Shown: positions 55,640-64,000, counted from the first letter of the stretch. The stretch: 64,000 nucleotides of DNA from Acidovorax sp. YS12 (GCA_021496925.1 CP053915.1:2619001-2683000); one strand, 5' to 3'. Program-made: numbers and translations. The notes: a model not told the origin generated them from the sequence alone.

Positions 55640-56347
55640 TCAATACCCGTGCTGCTCCCGGAACGCCCGCGCCTGGCCGAAGTGCCCACAGCCGATGAAC
55701 GGCACCGGCGGGCGCAGCGCCGACAGCGGCGAGGGGTGGTTGGCCGTGAGCACCAGGTGCCCCCGGTCACGCGGGATCAGCGCGCGCTTGGACTGCGCGT
55801 GGCTGCCCCAGAGCATGAAGACCACGGGCCGCGGCCCCTCGGCCACGGCGCGGATCACGGCGTCGGTGAGCAGCTCCCAGCCCTGGCCGGCGTGGCTGGC
55901 GGGCTGGCCCTCCTCCACGGTCAGGCAGGTGTTGAGCAGCAGCACGCCGTTCGTGGCCCATTTCACCAGGCTGCCGCCGGGCTGCGGAAACGGCGGGAAG
56001 GGCACGCCCAGGTCGCGCTGCATTTCCTTGAAGATGTTCTGCAGCGATGGCGGCAGGCGCACGCCCGGCGCCACGGAGAACGCCAGCCCCTCGGCCTGCC
56101 CCCGGCCGTGGTACGGGTCCTGCCCCAGGATCACCACGCGCACCTTGTCGGGCGGCGTGAGCTGCAGCGCGCGCAGCGGCTGCGGCGGGAAGATGGCGGC
56201 GCCCGCCTGCAGGCGCTGGTGCAGGAAGTCCAGCAGCGCCTGCCCGCGCGGGCTGGCGAAGAAGCCGTCCACCTGCGGCTGCCAGCCGGGCGCGACGGGC
56301 CACCCGGCAGGATCGGCGCTTTGCAACTGGGTCGGGTTCTCATGCAT
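55640..56347 (-). CDS. ung: Uracil-DNA glycosylase
   Basis: 235 residues; removes uracil from DNA. The catalytic Asp lies in VVILGQDPYHGRGQAEGLAF. FSVAPGVRLPPSLQNIFKE and NGVLLLNTCLTVE follow, and the HPSPLS leucine loop is near the C-terminus (TANHPSPLSAL). GGAGG lies 8 nt before the ATG at 56347, which is preferred over the in-frame ATG at 56362. Its stop is 15 nt from the convergent Hsp70 stop. Confidence 0.97.
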   Translation of the reverse strand: MHENPTQLQSADPAGWPVAPGWQPQVDGFFASPRGQALLDFLHQRLQAGAAIFPPQPLRALQLTPPDKVRVVILGQDPYHGRGQAEGLAFSVAPGVRLPPSLQNIFKEMQRDLGVPFPPFPQPGGSLVKWATNGVLLLNTCLTVEEGQPASHAGQGWELLTDAVIRAVAEGPRPVVFMLWGSHAQSKRALIPRDRGHLVLTANHPSPLSALRPPVPFIGCGHFGQARAFREQHGY

Positions 56348-56360
56348 CGAATAGGCCTCC

Positions 56361-56396
56361 AAGGCGCTTGCATCATGCGCAAGCAGCTATTTTTAC
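56361..56396. repeat. Degenerate family A palindrome upstream of ung
   Basis: AAGGCGCTTGCATCATGCGC then AAGCAGCTATTTTT, in the 45-nt gap between the PAS-GGDEF stop and the ung start. Read on the minus strand it lacks a T-run; on the plus strand one is present. Confidence 0.6.
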
Positions 56397-58657
56397 GATA
56401 GCGCACCCGTGCCATCGTCGGCACGGTTGCGGCCGCGCTGCTTGGCGCGGTACAGGTGGGCGTCGGCCTGCGCCAGCAGCGCCTCGGGGGTGGAGTCGCC
56501 GTCGGGCACCTGGCTGGCCACGCCGGCGCTGATGGTGACCACGCTGGCCACCAGCGAGCCCTTGTGCTCGAGCCCCAGGGCCTGCACGGCGCGGCACAGC
56601 GCCTGCGCCTTGTGCCGGGCCCCGGCCAGGTCGCACTCGGGCAGCAGGCAGACGAACTCCTCGCCGCCGTAGCGCGCCACCAGGTCGTGCGGGCGGGCCA
56701 GGCCCGTGCGCAGCGCCGTGGCCACGGCCTTCAGGGCCTCGTCGCCCTGCTGGTGGCCGTAGCGGTCGTTGTAGAGCTTGAAGTGGTCGATGTCGAGCAT
56801 GACCAGGGCCAGCGGCTTGCCGCTGCGGCGGCAGCGGCGCCACTCGGCCTGCAGCGTCGTGTCGAAATGGCGGCGGTTGGCCAGGCCGGTCAGCCCGTCC
56901 ATGTAGGCCAGCTTGCGCAGCGCCTCGCTTTGCGCCTGCTGCTCGGTGCGGTCGACGAAGGTGGCCAGGAAGTGCTTGCCGAAGACCAGGCCGCCGATGG
57001 CCATGGTGCGCAGCGTGCCGTCGCGCGCGACGATGCGGTAGTCGCGCACCGGGATTTCGCCGCCGCCCTGGGCGGCCAGGGCCATGGCCTCCTTCCAGGT
57101 GCTGCCCACGACGCGGCGGTAGTCGTCCTCGGGGTAGGCGCGCAGCGTCCATTCGTGCAGCGTGGGCGTTTCGGCCTCGGTATGGCCGAAGTCTTCGAGG
57201 AAGCGCCGGTTGCGGAAGTAGATGCGGTGCGCCTCGTCGACCATGCACAGGCCGATGGGCATGTCGTTCATCAGGTGGCGCAGCACGCGCTCGGTCTCCT
57301 GCAGCTTCAGGGCCTGCTGCGTGGCGTCGGTGACGTCGCTGTAGGTGCCGACGAGCCGCGCCGGGCGGCCCTGCGCGTCGTGCGCGATGGTGCGGCCCCG
57401 GTCATGGATCCAGCGGTAGCTGCCGTCCTTGCAGCGCACGCGGTGCGTGCTTTCGTAGAACGGGGCCGCGCCGTCCAGGTGGCGCTGCAGGGCGGCCTGC
57501 ACGCGGGCGCCGTCGCTGGGGTGCAGGCGGGAGGTCCATTCGTCGAGGCGGCCTTCCAGGTCGCCATCGGCATAGCCCAGCATGGCTTTCCACACGGGCG
57601 AGAAATACACGCGGCCACTGGCCACGTCCCAGTCCCACACGCCCTGGTTGGTGGCCTGCAGCACAGCCAGCCAGCGCGCCTGCGCGTAGCGCCAGGCCTC
57701 CACGCGCCGGCGCTGCAGCAGGTGCAGCCCCGCAGCGGCGGCCAGCCCCAGCAGCACCCAGGCGCCCCCCAGGCCCCAGGCGACGGTGCGCCAGCCAGAG
57801 AAGATGGCCTGCCAGTCGCGCCCCGCGGCGACCACCAGCGCCTTGTCCATGTGCAGGCCGGGCGGCTGGATGGTGTGGATGGCGATGAGGCGCTGCGCGC
57901 CGCCCGGCTGCGTCACGCCCCGGTACACGCCCGCCGTCTGGCCGCGCGCGCGGTGCTGCATGAACACCGTGCCGGGCTGCGCCAGGTCGGCGCCAGGCGG
58001 CTCGGGATGCTCGGCCATCATCAGGAAGCGCAACCCATCGCCATGCGCCAGCCCGGCCAGCATGTCGGGCGCGTAGCGCACCGATTCGAGCAGGGTGGTG
58101 AATTCCTCGGGGTCGAGCGTCGCCGTCACCACGCCGCCAAAGGCGCCCGTGGCGTCCAGGACGGGGCGTGCCAGGATGATGGCCCACACCCCCAGCTCGG
58201 TGCGGAACGGCGGGCTGACCACCAGGGTGTCGGCTGCGGCCGCGCGCGCGGCCTGGAAATAGGCGCGCGCCGCGAAGTTCTTGCCCACCAGCGCGGTGCG
58301 GTTGACGGCGCGCGCCGTGCCCTGGGCATCGAGCCACGCCAGCGTGCGCACGCCGGTCATGGCATCGCTGAAAGCGGCCAGGCGCTCGTTGAGCCGCTGC
58401 GGATCCACCGTGGGAGTGCCTTGCAGGTCGCGCGCCAGCGTGGCCAGGACCTGGCTCACCGCGTCGAGCTGGCGCGCCAGGTTGGCGTGAACGATGCGCG
58501 CCTGGTGCGCCAGGCGCAGGCGTTCGCGCGCCTCGATGTCCTGGCGTTCCAGCCACAGGCCGCCGGCCAGCAGCACGCCCAGCGCGAGCCAGCCCAGCGC
58601 CAGCGCGTACCAGGCGCGGCGCAGCAGCGTAGCGGGAGGGCGCTGGTGCGCGGGCAA
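56393..58657 (-). CDS. Membrane sensor diguanylate cyclase (dCache-PAS-PAS-GGDEF)
   Basis: 754 residues. TM1 (about 15-33), a periplasmic double-Cache-like domain (about 45-285, with GKNFAARAYFQAARA and VVSPPFRTELGVWAI), TM2 (about 288-310), two PAS domains (first with QGVWDWDVASGRVYFSPVWK, second with GLCMVDEAHRIYFRNRRFLE), then GGDEF with ARYGGEEFVCLLPE and an I-site RPHD. The residues for c-di-GMP synthesis are intact. It should link an extracellular small-molecule signal to c-di-GMP. 20 nt downstream of trpC in the same direction. Confidence 0.93.
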   Translation of the reverse strand: MPAHQRPPATLLRRAWYALALGWLALGVLLAGGLWLERQDIEARERLRLAHQARIVHANLARQLDAVSQVLATLARDLQGTPTVDPQRLNERLAAFSDAMTGVRTLAWLDAQGTARAVNRTALVGKNFAARAYFQAARAAAADTLVVSPPFRTELGVWAIILARPVLDATGAFGGVVTATLDPEEFTTLLESVRYAPDMLAGLAHGDGLRFLMMAEHPEPPGADLAQPGTVFMQHRARGQTAGVYRGVTQPGGAQRLIAIHTIQPPGLHMDKALVVAAGRDWQAIFSGWRTVAWGLGGAWVLLGLAAAAGLHLLQRRRVEAWRYAQARWLAVLQATNQGVWDWDVASGRVYFSPVWKAMLGYADGDLEGRLDEWTSRLHPSDGARVQAALQRHLDGAAPFYESTHRVRCKDGSYRWIHDRGRTIAHDAQGRPARLVGTYSDVTDATQQALKLQETERVLRHLMNDMPIGLCMVDEAHRIYFRNRRFLEDFGHTEAETPTLHEWTLRAYPEDDYRRVVGSTWKEAMALAAQGGGEIPVRDYRIVARDGTLRTMAIGGLVFGKHFLATFVDRTEQQAQSEALRKLAYMDGLTGLANRRHFDTTLQAEWRRCRRSGKPLALVMLDIDHFKLYNDRYGHQQGDEALKAVATALRTGLARPHDLVARYGGEEFVCLLPECDLAGARHKAQALCRAVQALGLEHKGSLVASVVTISAGVASQVPDGDSTPEALLAQADAHLYRAKQRGRNRADDGTGALS

Positions 58658-58677
58658 GCCAGCCTCCGTGCGCGCGC

Positions 58678-59478
58678 TCAGCCGAACAGCCGCGCCAGCG
58701 CCAGGCCGGGGTCGTCGGCGCGCATGAAGGCTTCGCCCACCAGGAAGGCGTGGATGCCCGCGTCGCGCAGCGTCTTCACGTCGGCGGGCGCGAGGATGCC
58801 CGACTCGGTGACCAGCAGCCGGTCTGCCGGAACGCTTTTTTGCAGGTCCAGCGTGGTCTGCAGCGTGACTTCGAAGGTGCGCAGGTTGCGGTTGTTGATG
58901 CCGACCAGCGGCGTCTTGAGCGCGAGCGCGCGCTCCAGCTCGGCGCCGTCGTGCACCTCCACCAGCACGGCCATGTCCAGGCCATGGGCGATGGCTTCGA
59001 GGTCGCGCATCTGCGCGTCGTCGAGGCAGGCCGCGATGAGCAGGATCGCATCGGCCCCCATGGCCCGGGCCTCGTAGACTTGGTAGGGGTCGATCATGAA
59101 GTCCTTGCGCAGCACCGGCAGGCCGCAGCTGGCACGCGCCTGCTTGAGGTAGTCCACGCTGCCCTGGAAGAACTGCCGGTCCGTCAGCACCGACAAGCAG
59201 GCCGCGCTCACGCGGCCGTCGCCTTCGGCATAGCTCTGCGCGATGTCGGCGGGAATGAAGTCGGCACGCAGCACGCCCTTGCTCGGGCTGGCCTTCTTGA
59301 CCTCGGCGATCACGGCGGCCTGGCCAGCGGCGATCTTGGCGCGCAGCGCGCCCTCGAAGTCGCGCGTGAGCACGCGGCTCTCGGCGTCGGCACGCAGCGC
59401 GGCCAGCGAAACGCGCCTTTGCGCGGCGGCCACTTCCTCGCGCTTGACGGCGACGATTTGGTTCAGGATGTCACTCAT
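58678..59478 (-). CDS. trpC: Indole-3-glycerol-phosphate synthase
   Basis: 266 residues, (beta/alpha)8 barrel. Active-site segments: AEVKKASPSKGVLR, LRKDFMIDPYQVYEARAMGA, LVEVHDGAELERAL and VGINNRNLRTFEV, ending VTESGILAPADV. Monofunctional (no TrpF fusion). The ATG overlaps the 3' end of the small membrane-protein gene by 8 nt, so the two are coupled. Confidence 0.97.
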   Translation of the reverse strand: MSDILNQIVAVKREEVAAAQRRVSLAALRADAESRVLTRDFEGALRAKIAAGQAAVIAEVKKASPSKGVLRADFIPADIAQSYAEGDGRVSAACLSVLTDRQFFQGSVDYLKQARASCGLPVLRKDFMIDPYQVYEARAMGADAILLIAACLDDAQMRDLEAIAHGLDMAVLVEVHDGAELERALALKTPLVGINNRNLRTFEVTLQTTLDLQKSVPADRLLVTESGILAPADVKTLRDAGIHAFLVGEAFMRADDPGLALARLFG

Positions 59479-59611
59479 GGGAATCTGCCTTGTCCGCCGC
59501 TGGCGGCGGCTGCTTGAGTATCTTGACGAACACGTGGTGCATGGCGAAGCCGACGACGATGAACAGCGCCGAAATGCCCAGCGCGATCCACAGGCCGGGG
59601 TCTTGCCACAT
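59471..59611 (-). CDS. 46-residue single-pass membrane protein between trpD and trpC
   Basis: MWQDPGLWIALGISALFIVV begins the protein; one helix (about 8-28), then HHVFVKILKQPPPAADKADS as a polar tail. It starts 5 nt after the trpD stop and ends 8 nt inside trpC, so it is packed into the trp operon. No known Trp enzyme corresponds to it. Predicted from frame, overlap and hydrophobicity only; I do not recognise a family. Confidence 0.6.
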   Translation of the reverse strand: MWQDPGLWIALGISALFIVVGFAMHHVFVKILKQPPPAADKADSHE

Positions 59612-59616
59612 CGTGC

Positions 59617-60651
59617 TCAGGCGGCCAGGGCGTGGGTGCGCATGACCAATTGTTCCAGCTTGGCCTGGGCCGCGCCGCTGTCGATGGCGGCGCGCGCGCG
59701 CGCGATGCCTTCGGCGATGCCGCCCACGACGTTGGCGGCATACAGCGCCACGCCCGCGTTCAGGCAGACGATCTCGCGCGCCGGGCCTTCCTCGCCCGCC
59801 AGCACGCCCAGCAGCAGGGTGCGCGACTGCTCGGGCGTATCGACCTTGAGCGCGCGGTTGCTGGCCATGGCCATGCCGAAGTCCTCGGGGTGGATCTCGT
59901 ACTCGGTGATTTCGCCGTTCTTCAGCTCGCCCACGATGGTGGAGGCGCCCAGGCTGACTTCGTCCATGCCGTCGCGGCCATAGACCACCAGGGCGTGCTC
60001 GGCGCCCAGGCGCTGCAGCGCGCGCACCTGGATGCCCACGAGGTCGGGGTGGAACACGCCCATCAGAATGTTCGGCGCGCCGGCCGGGTTGGTGAGCGGG
60101 CCGAGGATGTTGAAGATGGTGCGCACGCCCAGCTCCCGGCGCACCGGGGCCACGTTCTTCATGGCCGGGTGGTGGTTGGGCGCGAACATGAAGCCGATGC
60201 CCACCTCGGCGACGCACTGGGCGATCTTCTCGGGCGGGAGGTTGATGTGCACGCCCAGCGCCTCCATCACGTCGGCGCTGCCGCTCTTGCTGGAGACGCC
60301 GCGCCCGCCGTGCTTGCTAACCTTGGCGCCCGCCGCCGCCGCCACGAACATGGCGCAGGTGGAGATGTTGAAGGTGTTGGCGCCGTCGCCGCCGGTGCCC
60401 ACGATGTCTACCAGGTGCCGCGTGTCGGGCACGTGCACCTTGGTGGAGAACTCGCGCATCACCTGCGCGGCGGCGGTGATCTCGCCGATGGTTTCCTTCT
60501 TCACGCGCAGGCCGGTGATGAGCGCGGCCGTCATCACAGGCGAGAGCTCGCCGCTCATGACCATGCGCATCAGGTGCAGCATTTCGTCATGGAAGATTTC
60601 GCGGTGCTCGATGGTGCGCTGCAGCGCCTCCTGGGGGGTGATCTTGTGCAT
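59617..60651 (-). CDS. trpD: Anthranilate phosphoribosyltransferase
   Basis: 344 residues, monofunctional (no fused glutamine amidotransferase). Seen: LVDIVGTGGDGANTFNIST (PRPP binding, about 75-95), VSKHGGRGVSSKSGSADVME, FAPNHHPAMKNVAPVRRELG and FNILGPLTNPAGAPN. The start ATG at 60651 gives the usual N-terminus (MHKITPQEALQRTIEHREIF). trpE and trpG do not precede it; ackA does. Confidence 0.97.
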   Translation of the reverse strand: MHKITPQEALQRTIEHREIFHDEMLHLMRMVMSGELSPVMTAALITGLRVKKETIGEITAAAQVMREFSTKVHVPDTRHLVDIVGTGGDGANTFNISTCAMFVAAAAGAKVSKHGGRGVSSKSGSADVMEALGVHINLPPEKIAQCVAEVGIGFMFAPNHHPAMKNVAPVRRELGVRTIFNILGPLTNPAGAPNILMGVFHPDLVGIQVRALQRLGAEHALVVYGRDGMDEVSLGASTIVGELKNGEITEYEIHPEDFGMAMASNRALKVDTPEQSRTLLLGVLAGEEGPAREIVCLNAGVALYAANVVGGIAEGIARARAAIDSGAAQAKLEQLVMRTHALAA

Positions 60652-60746
60652 GGCGGTCTCTATGGTTTTGATAGCGGCAGGCGCTGGCCGGGTGGGCGGC
60701 GCGGTCCGATGGCGCACGATTATCGCGCGGCCATGGCGATACAGGC

Positions 60747-60797
60747 GAAAAACGCCTCCAGCCCTTGCCTGGCAAGCGCCAGCAGCTACCAAAAAAA
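60747..60797. repeat. Family A palindromic repeat in the ackA-trpD gap
   Basis: AAAAACGCCTCCAGCCCTTG, then CCTGGCAAGCGCCAGCAGCT and ACCAAAAAAAG. A second, degenerate piece (TATGGTTTTGATAGCGGCAG) is at 60660. The gap is 60652-60838; no other feature is seen. Confidence 0.72.
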
Positions 60798-60838
60798 GAG
60801 CGCAGCCACGCAGCAAGCGGCGCGTGCCGGCGCCCGGG

Positions 60839-62056
60839 TCACTTCGCCGCGGCGCGGTCCATGGCCTGGCCCGACTCCAGCAGCGCCGCCGCTTCGCGCG
60901 CCGCCACGCGGCCTTCGTCGGTGGGCACGACCCAGATTTCCACGCGGCTGTCGGGCGCGTGGATGGCCCAGGCGGCGTGGCCGTCGGCCTGGCGGTTGCG
61001 CTGCGGGTCGATGCGCAGGCCCGTCCACGCCAGGCGGTTGCACACCTGCTCGCGCAGCACGGCGTCGTTCTCGCCGATGCCGCCGCTGAAGGCCAGCACG
61101 TCCAGGCCGTCCAGGCAGGCGATGAGCGCCCCGGTCTCGCGCACCACGCGGTGCGTGAACTGGGCGATGGCGCGCTGCGCATCGGCGCTGCCGTCGGCGC
61201 GCAGCGTGCGCATGTCGGCCGAGATGCCGGACACGCCGAGCAGGCCGCTTTGCTTGTACAGCAGCTTCTCGATGCGCCCGTGGTCCCAGCCCTGCTCCAG
61301 CAGGTACAGCAGCACGCCGGCGTCGAGCGAGCCACTGCGCGTGCCCATCATCAGGCCGTCGAGCGCGGAAAAGCCCATGGTGGTGGCCACGCTCACGCCG
61401 TCCTTGCAGGCGCACAGGCTGGCGCCGTTGCCCAGGTGGGCCATGACCACGCGGCCACGCCCGCGCAGGGTCTGCGCGTGCAGCACCGACATGACGTACT
61501 GGTACGACAGGCCGTGGAAGCCGTAGCGGCGCACGCCCTGCTCGCGCAGCGCGCGCGGCAGCGCGAAGGCGTAGTCCACCTCCGGCATGGCGGCGTGGAA
61601 GGCGGTGTCGAAACAAGCCACCTGCGGCAGCTCGGGGAAGGCGGCGCGGAACTGGCGGATGCCCGCCAGGTTGTGCGGCTGGTGCAGCGGCGCCAGCGAG
61701 TTGAAGCGCGCGAGCTGCTCCAGCACCGCGTCGGTGACGTACACGCTCTCGGTGAACACGCCACCGCCATGCACCACGCGGTGCGCCACGGCCTCGATGT
61801 CGGCGCCCTGCAGCGACTGCACCAGCACGCGCAGGCGCTCCAGCGCCACGGCGAAGGGGGAAGCCGCCCCGGCGGGCACGGCCAGCGCCTCTTGCTGCTT
61901 CTGGCCCTGGTACTTCCAGTCCATGGCCGGGCTGCCGCCCGGCTCCAGGCCCTGGACGCAGCCGGAGAGCACGTGGGGCTGCACCTGCCCGTCCTTGAGC
62001 GGGTGCAGCGAGAACTTGAGCGAGGAAGATCCGGCGTTGACGGCGAGGATGGCCAT
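60839..62056 (-). CDS. ackA: Acetate kinase
   Basis: 405 residues; interconverts acetyl phosphate and acetate with ATP. Seen: ILAVNAGSSSLKFSL (N-terminal phosphate site), AHRVVHGGGVFTESV, ACFDTAFHAAMPEVDYAFAL, YGFHGLSYQYV, AHLGNGASLCACKDG and MMGTRSGSLDAGV, with FSGGIGENDAVLRE near the end. Works with the phosphotransacetylase gene upstream. Confidence 0.96.
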   Translation of the reverse strand: MAILAVNAGSSSLKFSLHPLKDGQVQPHVLSGCVQGLEPGGSPAMDWKYQGQKQQEALAVPAGAASPFAVALERLRVLVQSLQGADIEAVAHRVVHGGGVFTESVYVTDAVLEQLARFNSLAPLHQPHNLAGIRQFRAAFPELPQVACFDTAFHAAMPEVDYAFALPRALREQGVRRYGFHGLSYQYVMSVLHAQTLRGRGRVVMAHLGNGASLCACKDGVSVATTMGFSALDGLMMGTRSGSLDAGVLLYLLEQGWDHGRIEKLLYKQSGLLGVSGISADMRTLRADGSADAQRAIAQFTHRVVRETGALIACLDGLDVLAFSGGIGENDAVLREQVCNRLAWTGLRIDPQRNRQADGHAAWAIHAPDSRVEIWVVPTDEGRVAAREAAALLESGQAMDRAAAK

Positions 62057-62086
62057 GGTCGATTCCTTGGATGCTTTTAAAACAAT

Positions 62087-62162
62087 AGCTGCCAGCGCTT
62101 GCCCCTCAAGGCTTTTCGGTTGAAAAGTACCGCAAAGCCTTGAGGGACGAGCGCCAGCAGCT
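62087..62162. repeat. Long family A hairpin between ackA and the MaoC-Pta gene
   Basis: The left arm (from AGCTGCCAGCGCTTGCCCCT at 62087) and the right arm (ending at 62162) pair over about 33 bases with few mismatches. The inner part, CCTCAAGGCTTT and AAAGCCTTGAGG, is perfect. It is the best-preserved hairpin of the family in the window. Confidence 0.82.
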
Positions 62163-62177
62163 CATCTTTTTGACGGA

Positions 62178-63611
62178 TCAGCCGTGCTTCCAGGCATTCT
62201 CGGCCTGGCGCTTGCGCTGGTCGTGCGCCGCCAGCAGCGCCAGCACGGCCGAGGCCACGCGCGCCATGGGGCCGTCGGCGCGGCTGGTCAGGGCGATGGG
62301 CACGCGCGCGCCCAGCACCAGGCCCGAGCCGCTGGCGCCGGCCATGTATTCGAGCTGCTTGGCCACCATGTTGCCGCTCTCCAGGTTGGGCACGGCGAGG
62401 ATGTCGGCCTGGCCCGCCACGTCGGAGGCGATGCCCTTGATGCGCACGGCTTCCATGGAGATGGCGTTGTCGAAGGCCAGCGGGCCGTCGAGCAGGCCGC
62501 CCTTGATCTGGCCCCGGTCGGCCATCTTGCACAGCGCGGCGGCGTCGATGGTGGAGGGGATCGACGGCGTGACGGTCTCCACCGCCGAGAGGATGGCCAC
62601 CTTGGGCTGCTCGTTGCCCATGATGCGCGCGAACTCGATGGCGTTCTGGATGATGTCGGCCTTCTCGGCCAGCGTGGGCTGGATGTTGATCGCCGCGTCG
62701 GTCACGATGATGGGCTTGGGGTACAGCGGCACGTCGAAGCGGAACACGTGCGACAGGCGCCGGCCGGTGCGCAGCGCGGGCTGCGCCAGGATGGCCTTGA
62801 GCATCTCGTCGGTGTGCAGGCTGCCCTTCATGACGATCTCGACCTCGCGGCGCGCGGCCATGGCGGCGGCCAGCTCGGCGGCGGCGTGGCTGTGCTCCAC
62901 GGAGACGATCTCGGCGCCTTCGAGGCTGATGCCGGCCTCTTCGGCCACGCGGCGGATGCGGCCCTCGGGGCCGATCAGCACAGGCTTGATGAGGCCGTGG
63001 CTGGCGGCGTCCATGGCACCGGAGAGCGAGCCCTCGTCGCACGGGTGCACCACGGCGCAGCGCACGGCCTCCAGGCCTTCGGCGCGCGCCAGCAGGTCGT
63101 TGAAGCGCGCCTCGGGGTCGAACAGCTGGATCTGCGGCGCGTTCACCTTGGGCACGCGCACCTTCTGCGTCGGCGGCATCAGGTTGGCGTCGCCCTTGAG
63201 CACGGTCTCGCCCTTCTGGTTGGTGACCAGGCAGCCCATCTTGACGCGCTTCTTCTCGTCGTCCTTCTCGGTCACGGTGGCGACCACGGTGAGCGTGTCG
63301 CCGATGCGCACCGGCTTGGTGAACTTCAGCTCCTGGCCCAGGTAGATGGTGCCGGGGCCGGGGAACTGCGTGCCGAACAGCGCCGAGATCAGCGCCGCGC
63401 CCAGCATGCCGTGCGCGATGACGCCGTGGAACATGGTGGCGTCGGCGTACTCGGGGTTCAGGTGGGCGGGGTTGATGTCGCCCGAGACGGCGGCAAACGC
63501 CTGAATGTCCTCCAGCGTCACCGTGCGCAGCAGGCGCGCGCTGCTGCCCACGCTCAGCTCGTCATAGGTGACGTTTTCCATCCACTCGATATCGCTCGCA
63601 TTGGTATTCAT
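62178..63611 (-). CDS. Bifunctional MaoC-like enoyl-CoA hydratase / phosphate acetyltransferase
   Basis: 477 residues. Residues about 15-150 are a MaoC/PhaJ hot-dog domain with the catalytic pattern FAAVSGDINPAHLNPEYA and FHGVIAHGMLGAALIS. Residues about 165-477 are a phosphate acetyl/butyryl transferase domain (VHPCDEGSLSGAMDAASHGL, GSLHTDEMLKAILAQPALRT, DAAINIQPTLAEKADIIQNA). The fusion is known in proteobacteria. Together with AckA it would turn acyl-CoA into acyl phosphate and acid. The ATG at 63611 has GGAG about 10 nt upstream. Confidence 0.93.
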   Translation of the reverse strand: MNTNASDIEWMENVTYDELSVGSSARLLRTVTLEDIQAFAAVSGDINPAHLNPEYADATMFHGVIAHGMLGAALISALFGTQFPGPGTIYLGQELKFTKPVRIGDTLTVVATVTEKDDEKKRVKMGCLVTNQKGETVLKGDANLMPPTQKVRVPKVNAPQIQLFDPEARFNDLLARAEGLEAVRCAVVHPCDEGSLSGAMDAASHGLIKPVLIGPEGRIRRVAEEAGISLEGAEIVSVEHSHAAAELAAAMAARREVEIVMKGSLHTDEMLKAILAQPALRTGRRLSHVFRFDVPLYPKPIIVTDAAINIQPTLAEKADIIQNAIEFARIMGNEQPKVAILSAVETVTPSIPSTIDAAALCKMADRGQIKGGLLDGPLAFDNAISMEAVRIKGIASDVAGQADILAVPNLESGNMVAKQLEYMAGASGSGLVLGARVPIALTSRADGPMARVASAVLALLAAHDQRKRQAENAWKHG

Positions 63612-63690
63612 ATGCACTGCTCCGATTACAAAAACTCAAAAAGACACACACCCTCAAAAACCGGCGCGTCCCAAACCAGTGGACACCGAG

Positions 63691-63784
63691 CAAGGGCCGC
63701 CCCGCAGCGAGGGTGTCGTCCCCCTGCCCGCAGCGCTGCGCGCTGCGAGAGCGGGGGGAAGGCGCGCAGCGCCTCAGGGGGGTG
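63691..63784. repeat. 94-nt structured repeat (family B), copy 2
   Basis: Same length and same invariant blocks as 15960-16053. Its stems are GCAGCGC/GCGCTGC and AGGCGC/GCGCCT, that is, changed in a paired way compared with copy 1. It lies just downstream of the fabI-like stop, in the gap before the MaoC-Pta gene, in the same orientation to the genes as copy 1. Confidence 0.85.
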
Positions 63785-63787
63785 CCG

Positions 63788-64000
63788 TCAGTCCATCGCG
63801 TGGACGCCCGCGTCCACGTAGATGGTCTGGCCGGTCATGCCGCTCGATGCCGCCATGCACAGGAAGGCGCTGAGCTGGGCGATTTCCTCCAGCTTCACCA
63901 GGCGCTGCAGCGGCGCCTTGGCCTGGGCCGTGGCCATCAGCTCGTCGAAGCTGGCGATGCCCGAGGCGGCGCGCGTCAGGATGGGGCCGGGCGAGACCGC
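63788..64000 (-). CDS. fabI: Enoyl-ACP reductase, FabI type, C-terminal part (5' end outside window)
   Basis: The last 70 residues are seen: AVSPGPILTRAASGIASFDE, then LVKLEEIAQLSAFLCMAASS and GMTGQTIYVDAGVHAMD before TGA. AxSPGPI.T.AASGI and the C-terminal TGQTIYVDAG are the FabI pattern of the SDR superfamily. The catalytic Tyr/Lys lie outside the window, so activity cannot be checked. It stands upstream of the MaoC-Pta and ackA genes on the same strand. Confidence 0.85.
   Translation of the reverse strand, partial: AVSPGPILTRAASGIASFDELMATAQAKAPLQRLVKLEEIAQLSAFLCMAASSGMTGQTIYVDAGVHAMD

Noticed and set aside
60652..60838. trp leader peptide attenuator before trpD
   Set aside because: No short frame with tandem Trp codons followed by alternative stems is seen; the gap is filled mainly by family A repeats.

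Overview
The window is GC-rich (about 65-70% by eye) and gene-dense, and it looks like a betaproteobacterial chromosome, most likely Burkholderiales/Comamonadaceae. The basis is gene order and protein resemblance (recG-oxyR-dps, glpSTPQUV-type glycerol transporter, MaoC-phosphotransacetylase fusion, DUF2760/Hsp70 locus) plus three families of short palindromic non-coding repeats of a kind I associate with comamonads. The genus is not determined.

Layout. 1-5.2 kb (+): the 3' end of a TonB-dependent receptor gene, a NitT/TauT-type ABC importer and an NnrS heme-copper membrane protein. 5.2-14.1 kb (-): initiator tRNA-Met, then the alpha and spc ribosomal operons with rpoA and secY. 14.3-24.6 kb: a complete glycerol regulon, with glpD, glpV, glpU, glpQ, glpP, glpT and glpS on the minus strand and glpR and glpK divergent. 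24.6-25.5 kb: a large non-coding inverted duplication. 25.5-31.0 kb: proC, ubiA, dps, oxyR, recG. 31.1-39.4 kb: an HD-GYP gene broken by a nonsense codon, a Fur-box-preceded iron uptake operon, an EAL protein and a hemerythrin-GGDEF protein. 39.5-46.6 kb (-): a nitrite assimilation block (nirB, nirD, a NIT-ANTAR antiterminator, a FocA/NirC channel, a fused phosphatase-kinase). 46.6-55.6 kb (+): queA, a YhhN-family protein, DUF2760 and two unusual Hsp70s separated by an orphan amino-acid binding protein and a MITE-like element. 55.6-64 kb (-): ung, a PAS-GGDEF protein, trpC, a 46-residue membrane protein, trpD, ackA, a MaoC-Pta fusion and the 3' end of a fabI-like gene.

How it works together. 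The nitrite block appears to be controlled at two levels. A sigma-54 promoter and an NtrC palindrome precede nirB. Between the ANTAR gene and the channel gene lies an intrinsic terminator that overlaps the second of two hexaloop hairpins, the arrangement expected of an ANTAR-controlled attenuator. The glycerol block imports, phosphorylates and oxidises glycerol under a DeoR-family regulator. Four genes belong to c-di-GMP signalling, one of them interrupted.

The least explained parts are the DUF2760/Hsp70/Hsp70 locus, the palindromic repeats that have become in-frame coding sequence in three proteins, a 94-nt repeat whose two copies covary in their stems, and the 268-bp nested-hairpin element.
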